Positions 17,012 to 25,375 of a stretch of 64,000 nt of DNA are shown in pieces. The stretch's first letter is position 1, and every line of letters begins with the position of its first letter. Origin of the DNA: Arthrobacter crystallopoietes (GTDB lineage Bacteria; Actinomycetota; Actinomycetes; Actinomycetales; Micrococcaceae); assembly GCF_002849715.1 (NCBI RefSeq), contig NZ_CP018863.1:1-64000 (forward strand), written 5' to 3'. The position numbers were made by a program, and so were the translations under genes. Below the pieces are notes generated by a model. It was not told the origin of the DNA. It saw only the letters and a program-made list of their open reading frames with translations, and did not search any database.

Positions 17012-18127
17012 CTATTCCGCGGAGTTGCGGGTGTTCGCACGCCAGCGGATACCGGCGTCGATAAAATCATCGATCTCCCCGTCGAATACGGCAGACGTAT
17101 TACCGACCTCGTGTTCGGTACGCAGGTCTTTGACCATCTGGTAAGGATTCAGTACGTAGGAACGCATCTGGTCACCCCAGGATGCCTTGACATCCCCGGC
17201 GAGGGCTTTCTTCTCCGCGTTTTCCTGCTCTTTTTTCAGCAGCAGCAGCCGGGATTGCAACACGCGAAGCGCGGCGGCGCGGTTCTGAATCTGCGATTTC
17301 TCGTTCTGCATCGAAACCACGATGCCGGTGGGAAGGTGCGTCAGCCGCACGGCTGAGTCCGTGGTGTTCACCGACTGTCCTCCCGGTCCGGAAGAACGGA
17401 AAACGTCGACCTTGATCTCGTTGTCCGGAATATCAATGGAATCCGTCTGCTCGATCAGCGGGATCACCTCCACCGCGGCAAAGGACGTCTGGCGCCGGCC
17501 TTGGTTATCGAAAGGACTGATCCGTACCAGGCGATGGGTACCGGCCTCGACCGATAACGTACCGAAGGCGTAAGGTGCCTTGACTTCGAAGGTCGCCGAT
17601 TTCAGCCCTGCTTCTTCGGCATAGGACGTGTCCAGTACTGTCGTGGGGTACCCGTGGCGCTCCGCCCAGCGCAGGTACAGACGCATGAGCATTTCCGCGA
17701 AATCGGCTGCGTCAACGCCGCCGGCGCCAGCGCGGATCGTGACAACAGCTTCCCGCTCGTCGTACTCGCCCGAGAGCAAGGTGACGACTTCGAGCTGGGC
17801 GAGCGCTTTCTTCAATGCCGCCAGCTCGCTGGCTGCCTCCGCCATCGAGTCGGCGTCATCCTCACCCTGGCCCAGCTCAACGAGCACCTCCAGATCGTCG
17901 ATCCGCGCCTCAAGTTTTTCCAGCCGTTCAAGATCGGACTGGCGGTGCGAGAGCTTTGACGTGATCTGCTGTGCTGCGGCGGGATCGTCCCAGAGATCGG
18001 GCACGCCGGCCTGCTCGCTCAGCTCTGCGATGTCCTTGCGGATGGTTTCGACATCGGTCACTGCCTCGATGGAGTCATAGGTGGCGCGCAGGGCGCGGAT
18101 TTCTGCGGGAAAGTCGATCTCAGCCAT
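17012..18127 (-). CDS. prfB: Peptide chain release factor 2
   Basis: 371 aa. RF2 recognition motif SPF ([19 protein letters not shown]) and catalytic GGQ ([17 protein letters not shown]) are both present, followed by the RF conserved [14 protein letters not shown]. It terminates at UAA and UGA codons. The reading frame is continuous from ATG 18127: the programmed +1 frameshift of many RF2 genes is absent, as usual in actinobacteria. It stands directly upstream of ftsE, a conserved order. Confidence 0.96.
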   Translation of the reverse strand: MAEIDFPAEIRALRATYDSIEAVTDVETIRKDIAELSEQAGVPDLWDDPAAAQQITSKLSHRQSDLERLEKLEARIDDLEVLVELGQGEDDADSMAEAASELAALKKALAQLEVVTLLSGEYDEREAVVTIRAGAGGVDAADFAEMLMRLYLRWAERHGYPTTVLDTSYAEEAGLKSATFEVKAPYAFGTLSVEAGTHRLVRISPFDNQGRRQTSFAAVEVIPLIEQTDSIDIPDNEIKVDVFRSSGPGGQSVNTTDSAVRLTHLPTGIVVSMQNEKSQIQNRAAALRVLQSRLLLLKKEQENAEKKALAGDVKASWGDQMRSYVLNPYQMVKDLRTEHEVGNTSAVFDGEIDDFIDAGIRWRANTRNSAE

Positions 18128-18207
18128 GGTTCTCCAAGCCTACGCCATGCCGGGAACGCCGATGCGCTGCCCGCGGCTTGGCATCCATCTAGCGCTGGCA
18201 CCTTCTA

Positions 18208-18453
18208 TCAGCGCCGCAGCTCCGAACGGGCATCGCTGGACACGGTGATCGGCACACCAGCCGGAACCAGGAAGTTCACGATGGGAGGATGCACCACGGC
18301 GGAGAGGACAACGTGGGCTGTGCGGCTTTCCGGCGAACCGGTGCCGGGGCTGATGGACAGGCCTTCGAACCGGCCCGCTGCGCCGGTATCCGCAAGATGG
18401 CGTTGAACGGCGCTGCGGACGGTACCGTCGCTCAAGGTTGGAACGGGCGCACC
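18208..18453 (-). pseudogene. C-terminal fragment of the second TadE-like gene
   Basis: The minus frame reads GAPVPTLSDGTVRSAVQRHL, RFEGLSISPGTGS, HVVLSAVVHPPIVNF, LVPAGVPITVSSDARSELRR and stop. This matches the expected C-terminal half of a TadE-like pseudopilin (hydrophobic strand, FLVP, VSSDA). The open frame continues upstream only as antisense of tadE. The matching N-terminal half lies on the plus strand at 18852-19049. It was left behind by the inversion of the segment to its right. Confidence 0.65.
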
Positions 18454-19043
18454 GTTTGATATGCGCCGCTTGATAACGCTGCTGCGCGCTCCGGCCGGTC
18501 TTCGCTCCGAGCGTGGCTCAGCGGCTGTGGATTTCGTGCTGGTCGGCGGCGTCCTGACGCTGATCTTCGTTTCGATCATGCAGTTGGCCCTTGTTCTGCA
18601 TGTGCGGAACACCTTGATCGATGCCGCCGGTTCCGGGGCCCGCTACGGTGCCTTGGCAGATCGCGGGCCGGAAGACGCCCGGGGCCGCACGGTATCCCTG
18701 ATCACCGGCTCCCTGAACGCTGCCTATGCCACGGACGTACACGTGGAGGAGATCCAACGCGGGGGAATCAGGACACTTCGGGTGACGGTAAACGCTCCGT
18801 TGCCAGCGGTCGGACTGGTGGGTCCTGCAGGCGGATTGGAGGTGGAGGGCCATGCGGCACTGTCCCGATAGCAAATACCGCCCGTCAAGGTGGCCCGACA
18901 AACTTCGCCGGCGTCTGACAGCGGCGGCAGGTCCTGACGATCCTGCGGAGCGGGGCAGTGCTGTTGTGGAGTTCGTCTTCCTTGGCGCGCTGCTGCTCGT
19001 ACCGGTGGTCTACTTCGTCATCGCAGTGGCTCAGGTTCAGGCT
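18454..19043. other. Inverted segment inside the tad locus (inferred)
   Basis: All other tad genes run on the minus strand; this piece of about 590 bases, carrying tadE and half of a second TadE-like gene, runs on the plus strand. Turning it back restores the usual order pilin-tadE-tadE2 on one strand. With breaks at about 18453 and 19043 the two halves of the second gene join in frame. No long inverted repeats are visible at the ends, only about one to two matching bases. Exact ends are uncertain by several bases. Confidence 0.65.
18461..18871 (+). CDS. tadE: TadE-like pilus assembly protein
   Basis: 136 aa. After a basic N-terminus (MRRLITLLRAPAG) comes the pseudopilin motif ERGSAAVDF and a hydrophobic helix (LVGGVLTLIFVSIMQLALVL), then HVRNTLIDAAGSGARYGAL and a C-terminal beta-rich part ending in GHAALSR. 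This matches actinobacterial TadE proteins, which follow the pilin-like gene in Tad/Flp operons. Here it points away from tadABC because of the inversion, so it has lost its normal promoter connection. The gene itself is intact. Confidence 0.75.
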   Translation: MRRLITLLRAPAGLRSERGSAAVDFVLVGGVLTLIFVSIMQLALVLHVRNTLIDAAGSGARYGALADRGPEDARGRTVSLITGSLNAAYATDVHVEEIQRGGIRTLRVTVNAPLPAVGLVGPAGGLEVEGHAALSR

Positions 19044-19049
19044 GGCTGA
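18852..19049 (+). pseudogene. N-terminal fragment of the second TadE-like gene
   Basis: 65 codons: a basic stretch, then ERGSAVVEF and the hydrophobic helix VFLGALLLVPVVYFVIAVAQ, then VQAG and a stop. TadE-like proteins of this type continue for about 80-100 more residues. The missing part is on the minus strand at 18453-18208. The stop TGA at 19047-19049 lies in the flank at the inversion junction. The start overlaps the end of tadE by 20 bases. Confidence 0.7.
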
Positions 19050-19272
19050 CGCGTCCCATGGCATCGTTGAAAAGTCCTTCGAGCGCGGGCTTGGCAATGG
19101 CGAGGATCCCGGCCACCAGCACCGCGGACATTAGGGTGATCATGACCCACCCGGGCACATCGCCACGCTCGGGGTCCTCGCCGGACACAACCGTCCGGAA
19201 CCGACCGGCGAGCTGTGCCAGCATTATCGACAGCAGTACAGCTGCTTTCAGAGTGAAGGAATACTTGTTCAT
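19018..19272 (-). CDS. Small pilin-like membrane protein of the Tad locus, C-terminus altered
   Basis: 84 aa with one strong hydrophobic helix after PERGDVPGW (VMITLMSAVLVAGILAIAKP), the arrangement of small Flp/DUF4244-like pilins that follow tadC in actinobacteria. Residues up to about GRVS look native. The last eight (QPEPEPLR) are encoded antisense to the TadE-like fragment, so they are probably a by-product of the inversion junction at about 19043. It is the likely major or minor pilin of this apparatus; I cannot tell which. Confidence 0.65.
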   Translation of the reverse strand: MNKYSFTLKAAVLLSIMLAQLAGRFRTVVSGEDPERGDVPGWVMITLMSAVLVAGILAIAKPALEGLFNDAMGRVSQPEPEPLR

Positions 19273-19324
19273 TTTCCGCCTTCTTTACCTTTGATCCGTT
19301 GTTGGAATTCTCATTGCGGCACCT

Positions 19325-20266
19325 TCACCAGCGCAGATTGATCAGGGCCAGTCCCGGATATACAGCGAACAACACGGTGAGGGGCAAAACACCGAACACG
19401 AGCGGAACCATCATGGCAATTTCCTTTTTGCCTGCCGATTCCATGAGGCTGCGTTTGGCCATATCCCTGACGTCCTGTGCCTGTGCCCGAAGCACATCCG
19501 CCAGCGGCGTACCCCTTTCGACTGCCACAGTGATGCCGTCGACGAACCTCACCAAGGCCTGCAGCCTGCTCCGGCGCGAAAAGTCCTGTAGCGCCGCCAG
19601 CAGTGGAGTCCCCGATCGGGTATCTGTCAGGACGGTAGCGAATTCATCGGCAAGTTCGCCGTGAGCGCTGCGGCAGATTCGTTCCAGCGCACCGGTGGTG
19701 CTCTCCCCCGCGCTGACGGCGAGCGCCATCAGTTCCGCCAAACTGGGAAATTCGGCCAGCATCTTGGTTTCCCGGCGCTGTATCTGCACAGTCAGCATGT
19801 AGTCGCGCAGCAAGAATCCGCCCGCAGCGAGGCCGATTGTGAGAATGATGCCCGTTATGGGGTCAAGCCCTCCCCCTGCCGCGGATACCAGAGCCAGCAG
19901 AATTCCGACGGCAAGTCCCAGGACCGCCCACAGCAGTTGTTCCGCCCTGAAATCGACGGCGGTCTGGCGGCGGCCGGCCTGGGCCAGGCGCTTGGACAAC
20001 ACCGTCGTTCCCAAGTTGAATCTGCCCAGCCAGGAAACGGCGTCGAGAAGGACCGGACGGATAATGCGTTCCAAGGGGCCGAACGGAGTCACGTTGACAG
20101 GTCCCGCAGCCAGCAGCCTGGACTGGACGTCGACCGATTTCAGCTGAGGTGCGATCCTGTCGACGAACCGCGTCCTGCGCATAGAGGGCAGTCGCACCAG
20201 GACCAGCCACAACCCGGCGCCCAGCCCTGTCCCTGCGAGGACGCCCATGGTCATCAACTGCGTCAT
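19325..20266 (-). CDS. tadC: Tad pilus inner-membrane platform protein TadC
   Basis: 313 aa, T2SSF-domain protein. Hydrophobic segments lie at the N-terminus, in the middle (LLWAVLGLAVGILLALV, IILTIGLAAGGFLL) and at the C-terminus (MMVPLVFGVLPLTVLFAVYP). The cytoplasmic T2SSF core contains EFPSLAELMALAVSAGES, ALERICR and TPLADVLRAQAQDVRD. It forms the assembly platform with TadB and is coupled to tadB by a 4-base overlap. Confidence 0.9.
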   Translation of the reverse strand: MTQLMTMGVLAGTGLGAGLWLVLVRLPSMRRTRFVDRIAPQLKSVDVQSRLLAAGPVNVTPFGPLERIIRPVLLDAVSWLGRFNLGTTVLSKRLAQAGRRQTAVDFRAEQLLWAVLGLAVGILLALVSAAGGGLDPITGIILTIGLAAGGFLLRDYMLTVQIQRRETKMLAEFPSLAELMALAVSAGESTTGALERICRSAHGELADEFATVLTDTRSGTPLLAALQDFSRRSRLQALVRFVDGITVAVERGTPLADVLRAQAQDVRDMAKRSLMESAGKKEIAMMVPLVFGVLPLTVLFAVYPGLALINLRW

Positions 20267-21126
20267 TGCATCACCCGTTCGTCTTCAGGTAAGGCACCGA
20301 TGCGGAGCATGAGACGGTAACAGACCAGAGACACGACCAGACCGCCGAGCAGTACCATGGCCCCGGCCGTCGAGTTATAGGCGGCGACGGCCTCGGGCCG
20401 CGTAGCCAGCAGCATCAAGATGATCCATGGTGCGGCGACCGCAAGCCTCGCGGCGCTGACTGTCCACGATTGGCGGGCCTCCAGTTCGCTCCTGGTGCGC
20501 GCACTGTCGCGAAGAAAATCCGCCAAGGTACCCAGCAGCCTGCCCAAGTCGGAACCGCCTACCTCCCTCGTCATTCTGAGCGCTTCGATGATCCGGTCCG
20601 CTACGGGATCCGCCAGCCGGTCCTTCAGCCGTTCCAACGACTGGTCGAAGCGCCCACCGGCACGGTAATCAGCCCCAAAATCGACGAATGCCGGACGCAG
20701 CTCCACCGGCCCCCGGATTCCCAGCTGCACCAAGGCCTCCGGCAATGAGAGGCCAGCACGAATGGCGGAACGAAGGTGATCGACTACATCCGGCCAAATT
20801 TCACGCATCGCCGCCACGCGGCGCCTTGCGCGCCACCGCACCAGCACCAACGGCAGCCATCCGCCAAAGAGCGCGAAACAGCCGGCGATCGGTGGCGATT
20901 GCGTAATCACCAGGATCAGTAAAAAGGTAAAGACGGCTGTTCCGGCACAACTGGCGATGAGGCCGTTGACAGAAACTTTCTCAATTCCCGATTGATTGAT
21001 GATCTCCTGCAAGCGAGTGAACCGTGGGTTGCGGGGGCTCTTGGGAGGCGGCTCCGGCAACTCCCAGCAGGACCACCAGATTAGGAACAGTCCGAACCCG
21101 CCCACAAGGCCAGCGGCAGCAGTCAT
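20263..21126 (-). CDS. tadB: Tad pilus inner-membrane platform protein TadB
   Basis: 287 aa, T2SSF-domain protein with an N-terminal hydrophobic segment, a central helix (CAGTAVFTFLLILVITQSPP) and C-terminal segments (AAPWIILMLLATRP, GAMVLLGGLVVSLVCY). The T2SSF core is visible in HLRSAIRAGLSLPEALVQLG and MTREVGGSDLGRLLGTLADF. It overlaps tadA and tadC by 4 bases on either side, a tightly coupled operon. Confidence 0.9.
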   Translation of the reverse strand: MTAAAGLVGGFGLFLIWWSCWELPEPPPKSPRNPRFTRLQEIINQSGIEKVSVNGLIASCAGTAVFTFLLILVITQSPPIAGCFALFGGWLPLVLVRWRARRRVAAMREIWPDVVDHLRSAIRAGLSLPEALVQLGIRGPVELRPAFVDFGADYRAGGRFDQSLERLKDRLADPVADRIIEALRMTREVGGSDLGRLLGTLADFLRDSARTRSELEARQSWTVSAARLAVAAPWIILMLLATRPEAVAAYNSTAGAMVLLGGLVVSLVCYRLMLRIGALPEDERVMQ

Positions 21127-22349
21127 GACATGCCGCCGAGCAACTGCATGACGTTGTACCCGGCACGGGCAAATTTCTCGTCTCCCGGACTGGCCGAACT
21201 GCTGGCCAGCAGATCTCCGTTCTGCCGGCTGAAAAGAGTTGATGTCTCGATAATGCCGTTTTCAACTCGGCGTCCTAGCGAGACTATTTCGGCAACCTGC
21301 CGCAGACCGGAGGCGCTGCGCGTACAGTGCACGACCAGATCAATACAGGAAGCCACCGTCGGCAGGACGAAGGCACTGGAGATATTCTCGCCAGCCAGCA
21401 GGGGCAGCGTGCACACCTTCGTGATGGCATCATGGGCACTGTTCGCGTGGATGGTGCACATCCCTGGCAGGCCGCTATTGAGGGCAATGAGCATGTCCAG
21501 GCTTTCGGCTTCGCGGACTTCGCCGACGATCAGGCGGTCCGGCCGCATGCGCAGGGCTTCCTTGACCAGGCGCCGCAGGGGGATTTCGCCCTCGCCCTCC
21601 AGATTCGGCTGGCGACACTGCAGGCCCACCACGTCGCGTAAGGGCAGTTGAAGCTCGAAAATTTCCTCGACCGTCACCACGCGCTCGCGGCTGCCGATGC
21701 TCGCCGCAAGGCAATTAAGCATCGTCGTCTTACCCGCTTGCGTTGCTCCGGAGACCAGGATGTTCAGCCCGCTGGCTACCGCGGCGGAAAGGAACCGCGC
21801 GGCCTCGGGCGAAAGCGAGCCCAGTTCCACCAAATGGTCCAGTTTCGATGCACGGGCAATGAACTTACGGATGTTGACGGCCCAGTGCCGCCTGGTGATA
21901 TCAGGAATGACCACGTGCAGACGGGAGCCATCGGGCAAGGCCGCATCGACGAAAGGTGAGGACAGGTCCAACCGACGGCCCGAGGACTTGAGCATCCTTT
22001 CCACCAGGTCCCGTACCTGCTGCTGGCTCAGCGTGACCGAAGTAAGCTCGGATTCTCCGCCGCGTGCAACATATACCTCGGCCGGGGAATTGATCCAGAT
22101 TTCCTCAACCGAGGGATCATCAAGTAACGGCTGCAGTGCGCCGAATCCTGCGACCGCATCGAACACGTACTTCCTGGCAAAGTCAAGGTGCCCCAGCGGA
22201 GGCAGCGTCCCCAGCAGGGACCGCTCGTCATAATCATTGACGGCGGCCTCCACCAGTCGGCGAACTTCCCCGCCCTGGTGCGCCGGGTCGATGCCCCTGC
22301 GGCGGATGAGCTCGCGCACCTCATCTTCGACAATGCGGACAGCATCCAT
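21123..22349 (-). CDS. tadA: Tad pilus secretion ATPase TadA/CpaF
   Basis: 408 aa. Hexameric type II/IV secretion ATPase. It has the N-terminal domain with LLDDPSVEEIWINSP, Walker A GATQAGKTT (about residues 199-207), Asp box VTVEEIFEL, Walker B RPDRLIVGEV and His box GMCTIHANSAHDA. The start is ATG 22349; a much longer open frame upstream is antisense to the exporter gene and was not used. The Walker A is slightly unusual (GATQAGKT rather than GGTGAGKT) but keeps the Lys. No cpaE or ssd is adjacent; a CpaE-like gene lies at 48.1 kb. Confidence 0.92.
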   Translation of the reverse strand: MDAVRIVEDEVRELIRRRGIDPAHQGGEVRRLVEAAVNDYDERSLLGTLPPLGHLDFARKYVFDAVAGFGALQPLLDDPSVEEIWINSPAEVYVARGGESELTSVTLSQQQVRDLVERMLKSSGRRLDLSSPFVDAALPDGSRLHVVIPDITRRHWAVNIRKFIARASKLDHLVELGSLSPEAARFLSAAVASGLNILVSGATQAGKTTMLNCLAASIGSRERVVTVEEIFELQLPLRDVVGLQCRQPNLEGEGEIPLRRLVKEALRMRPDRLIVGEVREAESLDMLIALNSGLPGMCTIHANSAHDAITKVCTLPLLAGENISSAFVLPTVASCIDLVVHCTRSASGLRQVAEIVSLGRRVENGIIETSTLFSRQNGDLLASSSASPGDEKFARAGYNVMQLLGGMS

Positions 22350-22508
22350 CCGTATCCCCCTGGCGCACAGCGCCGTCCTGACGTCGAAACTTTTTGAGAC
22401 TGGATCCGCCGTCGGTGTACGTTTTCTCTCCCGAGAGTAGGTGAAACGTTTGCAGCAAGCTAGGTCTGTGACGCGGCTTGTGGATAAACAACTAGTCTTA
22501 GTGCCAGT

Positions 22509-24332
22509 ATGAATAGCATTCTGAAGGTCCTCGGGCCGTTGTTGAAAACGCTGCCCGAAGGCAGCCGCCGATTCCTGACCGGCTACGCCGTTGCTTCCGC
22601 CGCCCTCGCGCTGCTGGACATCGTGGCCCTGGGACTGGTGGCCGCGCTGCTCCCAGGGCTGGTCAGCGGGCAGCCGATGGTTTGGCCGGTTCTGGGCGAC
22701 ATCACGGAAAAGGGCCTGGTTCTGCCGCTGCTGATCTTCATCTGCCTGCTGATTGTCCTCAAGGGCATCCTCGCGGTGATGCTGCTGCGATTCGCCACCA
22801 AGCGCTTCGCCCGCCACGAGGTTGCCATCGGCGACCGGCTCTTCGCTGCCTATCTTGCCTCGCCCTGGGAGAAACGGCTGGGCCGCAATTCCGCTGAAAT
22901 CGTCCGGTCGGTTGACGTGGGCGTGGGCATCACGGTCTCGGGTGTGTTGATGCCGGCGATGACCCTCTTCGGCGAGCTGGGCACGATGGTGGCGGTCGTC
23001 GTCGTACTTTTCATCGCCCAGCCACTGATCGCCATTGTCACCATGCTGTATCTGGGCCTCGTGGCGCTGCTGCTGGCCAAGGTGATTTCGCCCAGGGCGG
23101 TGGCGATCGGACGTCAGAACCGCGAGTGGTCCAACCGGACGGCCAAAACACTCTACGAGGCGCTGGGGGCGCTGAAAGAAATCACGCTCGCGGACCGCGG
23201 ACCGGAGGTGCAGGAGCAGGTCCACGGCACCCGGACCAAGTCCGCCCTGGCCCGGGCCGGCGCCATCCAGATATCGCAGATTCCGCGCTATGTTCTGGAG
23301 ACCGCCCTGGTGGTCGGCTTCGCCCTGGTCGGCGGTGTTGGCCTGCTTGTCGGCGGTCCCGCCGGCGCCGTGAGCGCCATCGGGCTGTTCGCCATCGCGG
23401 GATTCCGGCTGATCCCCTCGCTGACCCGGATGCAGGCCGTGCAGTCCTCGGTCAACACCAGCGCGTCCTTTGCCCGCCAGGTCATTGAAGACATTCGCGA
23501 AGGCGACGAGGAAATGGCGCGCCAAAGCAAGGAACGGCCGCAGCACGACCTCGCCGACGCGCCGGCGGATATTGTGCTCCAGGACGTCTCTTTCAGCTAT
23601 CCCGGTGCCCAGGCTCCTGCGCTGGATAGGATAAGCATCCGCATTCCCGCCGGCAGCCATGTGGCCTTCGTAGGGTCTTCCGGTGCCGGGAAATCCACCA
23701 TGGTGGATATTCTGCTCGGGCTGCTGGAACCGACCGCGGGCCACATCGAAGTGGGCGGCGAGCGGCTCGAATTCGTGCTGACTTCCTGGCGCAAGCGGAT
23801 CGGCTATGTGCCGCAGGAAGTGTCCCTCTTCGATGCCTCCGTTGCCCAGAACGTGGCACTGGCCTGGGACGAATCCAAAGTTGATCGGGAACGGGTGGAA
23901 ACGGCGCTGCGCCGGGCACAGCTGCTTGACACGTTGCTGGCCCGCGACGGCGGCATCGATGCCGTGGTCGGCGAACGCGGCATGGCCCTTTCCGGCGGCC
24001 AGCGGCAGCGGCTAGGCATCGCCCGAGCGCTTTACGACAACCCGCAGGTGCTCGTGATGGACGAGGCCACGTCGGCGTTGGATACCGCCACGGAGGCCGC
24101 GGTGACTAAGGCGATCAATGAGCTCCATGGCAACGTCACGGTCATCACCGTTGCCCACCGGCTGGCCACCATCCGACATGCCGACATCGTTTTCTTCATG
24201 CGTGACGGCGAGGTGGCGGCCTACGGAACCTTTGACGACGTCGTCGCTCGGGTCCCGGATTTCGCCGAGCAGGCGGCACTGGCGGGCCTCACACCACAGG
24301 AACTGGCGGCCGACGAACGTTCTGAGGCCTAA
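22509..24332 (+). CDS. ABC exporter (fused membrane and ATPase), PglK-like flippase candidate
   Basis: 607 aa. The N-terminal six-helix membrane domain spans about residues 20-320. The C-terminal ATPase has Walker A GSSGAGKST (about residue 390), Q-loop GYVPQEVSLFD, signature ALSGGQRQRLGIARAL, Walker B QVLVMDEATSALD and switch TVAHR. Its layout and the neighbouring glycosyltransferases suggest flipping of a lipid-linked glycan, as PglK does, though drug or lipid export cannot be excluded. It diverges from tadA across about 160 bases and converges with the next gene with a 4-base overlap. Confidence 0.8.
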   Translation: MNSILKVLGPLLKTLPEGSRRFLTGYAVASAALALLDIVALGLVAALLPGLVSGQPMVWPVLGDITEKGLVLPLLIFICLLIVLKGILAVMLLRFATKRFARHEVAIGDRLFAAYLASPWEKRLGRNSAEIVRSVDVGVGITVSGVLMPAMTLFGELGTMVAVVVVLFIAQPLIAIVTMLYLGLVALLLAKVISPRAVAIGRQNREWSNRTAKTLYEALGALKEITLADRGPEVQEQVHGTRTKSALARAGAIQISQIPRYVLETALVVGFALVGGVGLLVGGPAGAVSAIGLFAIAGFRLIPSLTRMQAVQSSVNTSASFARQVIEDIREGDEEMARQSKERPQHDLADAPADIVLQDVSFSYPGAQAPALDRISIRIPAGSHVAFVGSSGAGKSTMVDILLGLLEPTAGHIEVGGERLEFVLTSWRKRIGYVPQEVSLFDASVAQNVALAWDESKVDRERVETALRRAQLLDTLLARDGGIDAVVGERGMALSGGQRQRLGIARALYDNPQVLVMDEATSALDTATEAAVTKAINELHGNVTVITVAHRLATIRHADIVFFMRDGEVAAYGTFDDVVARVPDFAEQAALAGLTPQELAADERSEA

Positions 24333-25372
24333 CGGCCGGCCATAACGTCGCGGTACATCCCAACGAGTTGCCGCACCGATTGTTCCGGTGAGTGGTACGT
24401 GTTGATCCAACCAGGGCCATCCAGCGCACGGGAGACCGCAGGCGGGTCTGCGAGCGCGGTCAGCACCTGCGCGGCGAGGCCATCGATCGTGTCGGCCTGG
24501 AGCACGGGCGACGGTCCGGGATAGTAGCCGGGGCCGAGTTGCATGACCACAGGGGCACCGATGGCTACGGCCTGCAGTTCGCTCATGGCCAGGATTCCGG
24601 CGCTCTGGCCGACCACGGCGTGCGCACCGGCCAGCCAGCGCAGGTAGTCCGGCTTGGCCATCTTCGGCACCAACTGAACGCCCATAGCAGCAGCCTTTCC
24701 TGCCTCGGCGCCCCAGTCCAGTCCCATAACTTCCGTTCCAGGTACGACGACGGCCGGCAGTGAGCGGGCGAGTTGCAGTTGCGCTTGGCCGCCTTTGGAA
24801 CCGTCCCAACGGGAGGCGAAAACCACGCGCGGCCGGTCTACTGGTGCCCAAGGGGGAAGCTCCTCCACATCCACCGGGTTCGGCAGGTACCGGGCACCGG
24901 GATGCGCAGCCTGGGCATGCTCGGCCAGATCGGGCGTGGAGTAAAGGACAGCGGCGGCATGGTCCGCGCCCCACTGGATAGCGGGCCTGCGGGCCGGATC
25001 ATAATACTGCGTGCGGATGTCGGTGCCGTGGAAATGCAGTACAAAGGGCTTGTACGGTCGGGAGCGCACCACGCCTACGCGGGAGCCGGAGTGGACATGG
25101 AGCAGATCGGCGCGCAGAATCCCCGCCGCCCTGCCCGCTTGCCAGGAAAGGCCCGCCATCAACCGCCTGCTTTTCCCTGCTGCGCCGACGGGCATGCCGG
25201 AATCCGCGGGCGGCGTCCGGTTGAACTGCCGCCAGGGATGCCCGTCCTTCCTGCCGTACTTGACCAGGGTGCGGCCGACGTCGGCGGCATCGTACAGATG
25301 CAGGACCTTCGCTTCAGCCTCCGGACGGGAGCCGGAGGCGGCCACCCGGGGAGCTGTTTGTGAACCGGGCAC
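24329..25372 (-). CDS. Glycosyltransferase, GT4-like (GT-B fold)
   Basis: 347 aa. The N-terminal half has LHVHSGSRVGVV and VLHFHGTDIRTQYYD, typical acceptor-domain segments. Then come YLPNPVDVEELPP, VVFASRWDGSKGG and a donor-site SELQAVAIGAPVVMQLGPG with the family Glu. Sugar and acceptor cannot be read. It is the last gene of a minus-strand run of five glycan genes starting at 28706. Confidence 0.75.
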   Translation of the reverse strand: MPGSQTAPRVAASGSRPEAEAKVLHLYDAADVGRTLVKYGRKDGHPWRQFNRTPPADSGMPVGAAGKSRRLMAGLSWQAGRAAGILRADLLHVHSGSRVGVVRSRPYKPFVLHFHGTDIRTQYYDPARRPAIQWGADHAAAVLYSTPDLAEHAQAAHPGARYLPNPVDVEELPPWAPVDRPRVVFASRWDGSKGGQAQLQLARSLPAVVVPGTEVMGLDWGAEAGKAAAMGVQLVPKMAKPDYLRWLAGAHAVVGQSAGILAMSELQAVAIGAPVVMQLGPGYYPGPSPVLQADTIDGLAAQVLTALADPPAVSRALDGPGWINTYHSPEQSVRQLVGMYRDVMAGR

Positions 25373-25375
25373 TGC

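Noticed and set aside
16726..17070. 114-codon open frame between prfB and ftsE
   Set aside because: It overlaps the prfB end, has no family pattern and no ribosome binding site; it looks like chance.
17012..18127. Programmed +1 frameshift expected in prfB
   Set aside because: The frame is continuous from ATG 18127 and no internal in-frame UGA is present near the N-terminus, as usual in actinobacteria.
18454..19043. Invertible switch with classical recombinase sites
   Set aside because: No flanking inverted repeats or nearby invertase gene were seen; the inversion itself is kept, the mechanism is left open.
22350..23744. Upstream extension of tadA to an 873-codon frame
   Set aside because: The extra part is antisense to the ABC exporter and has no similarity to secretion ATPases; ATG 22349 gives a normal-length TadA.
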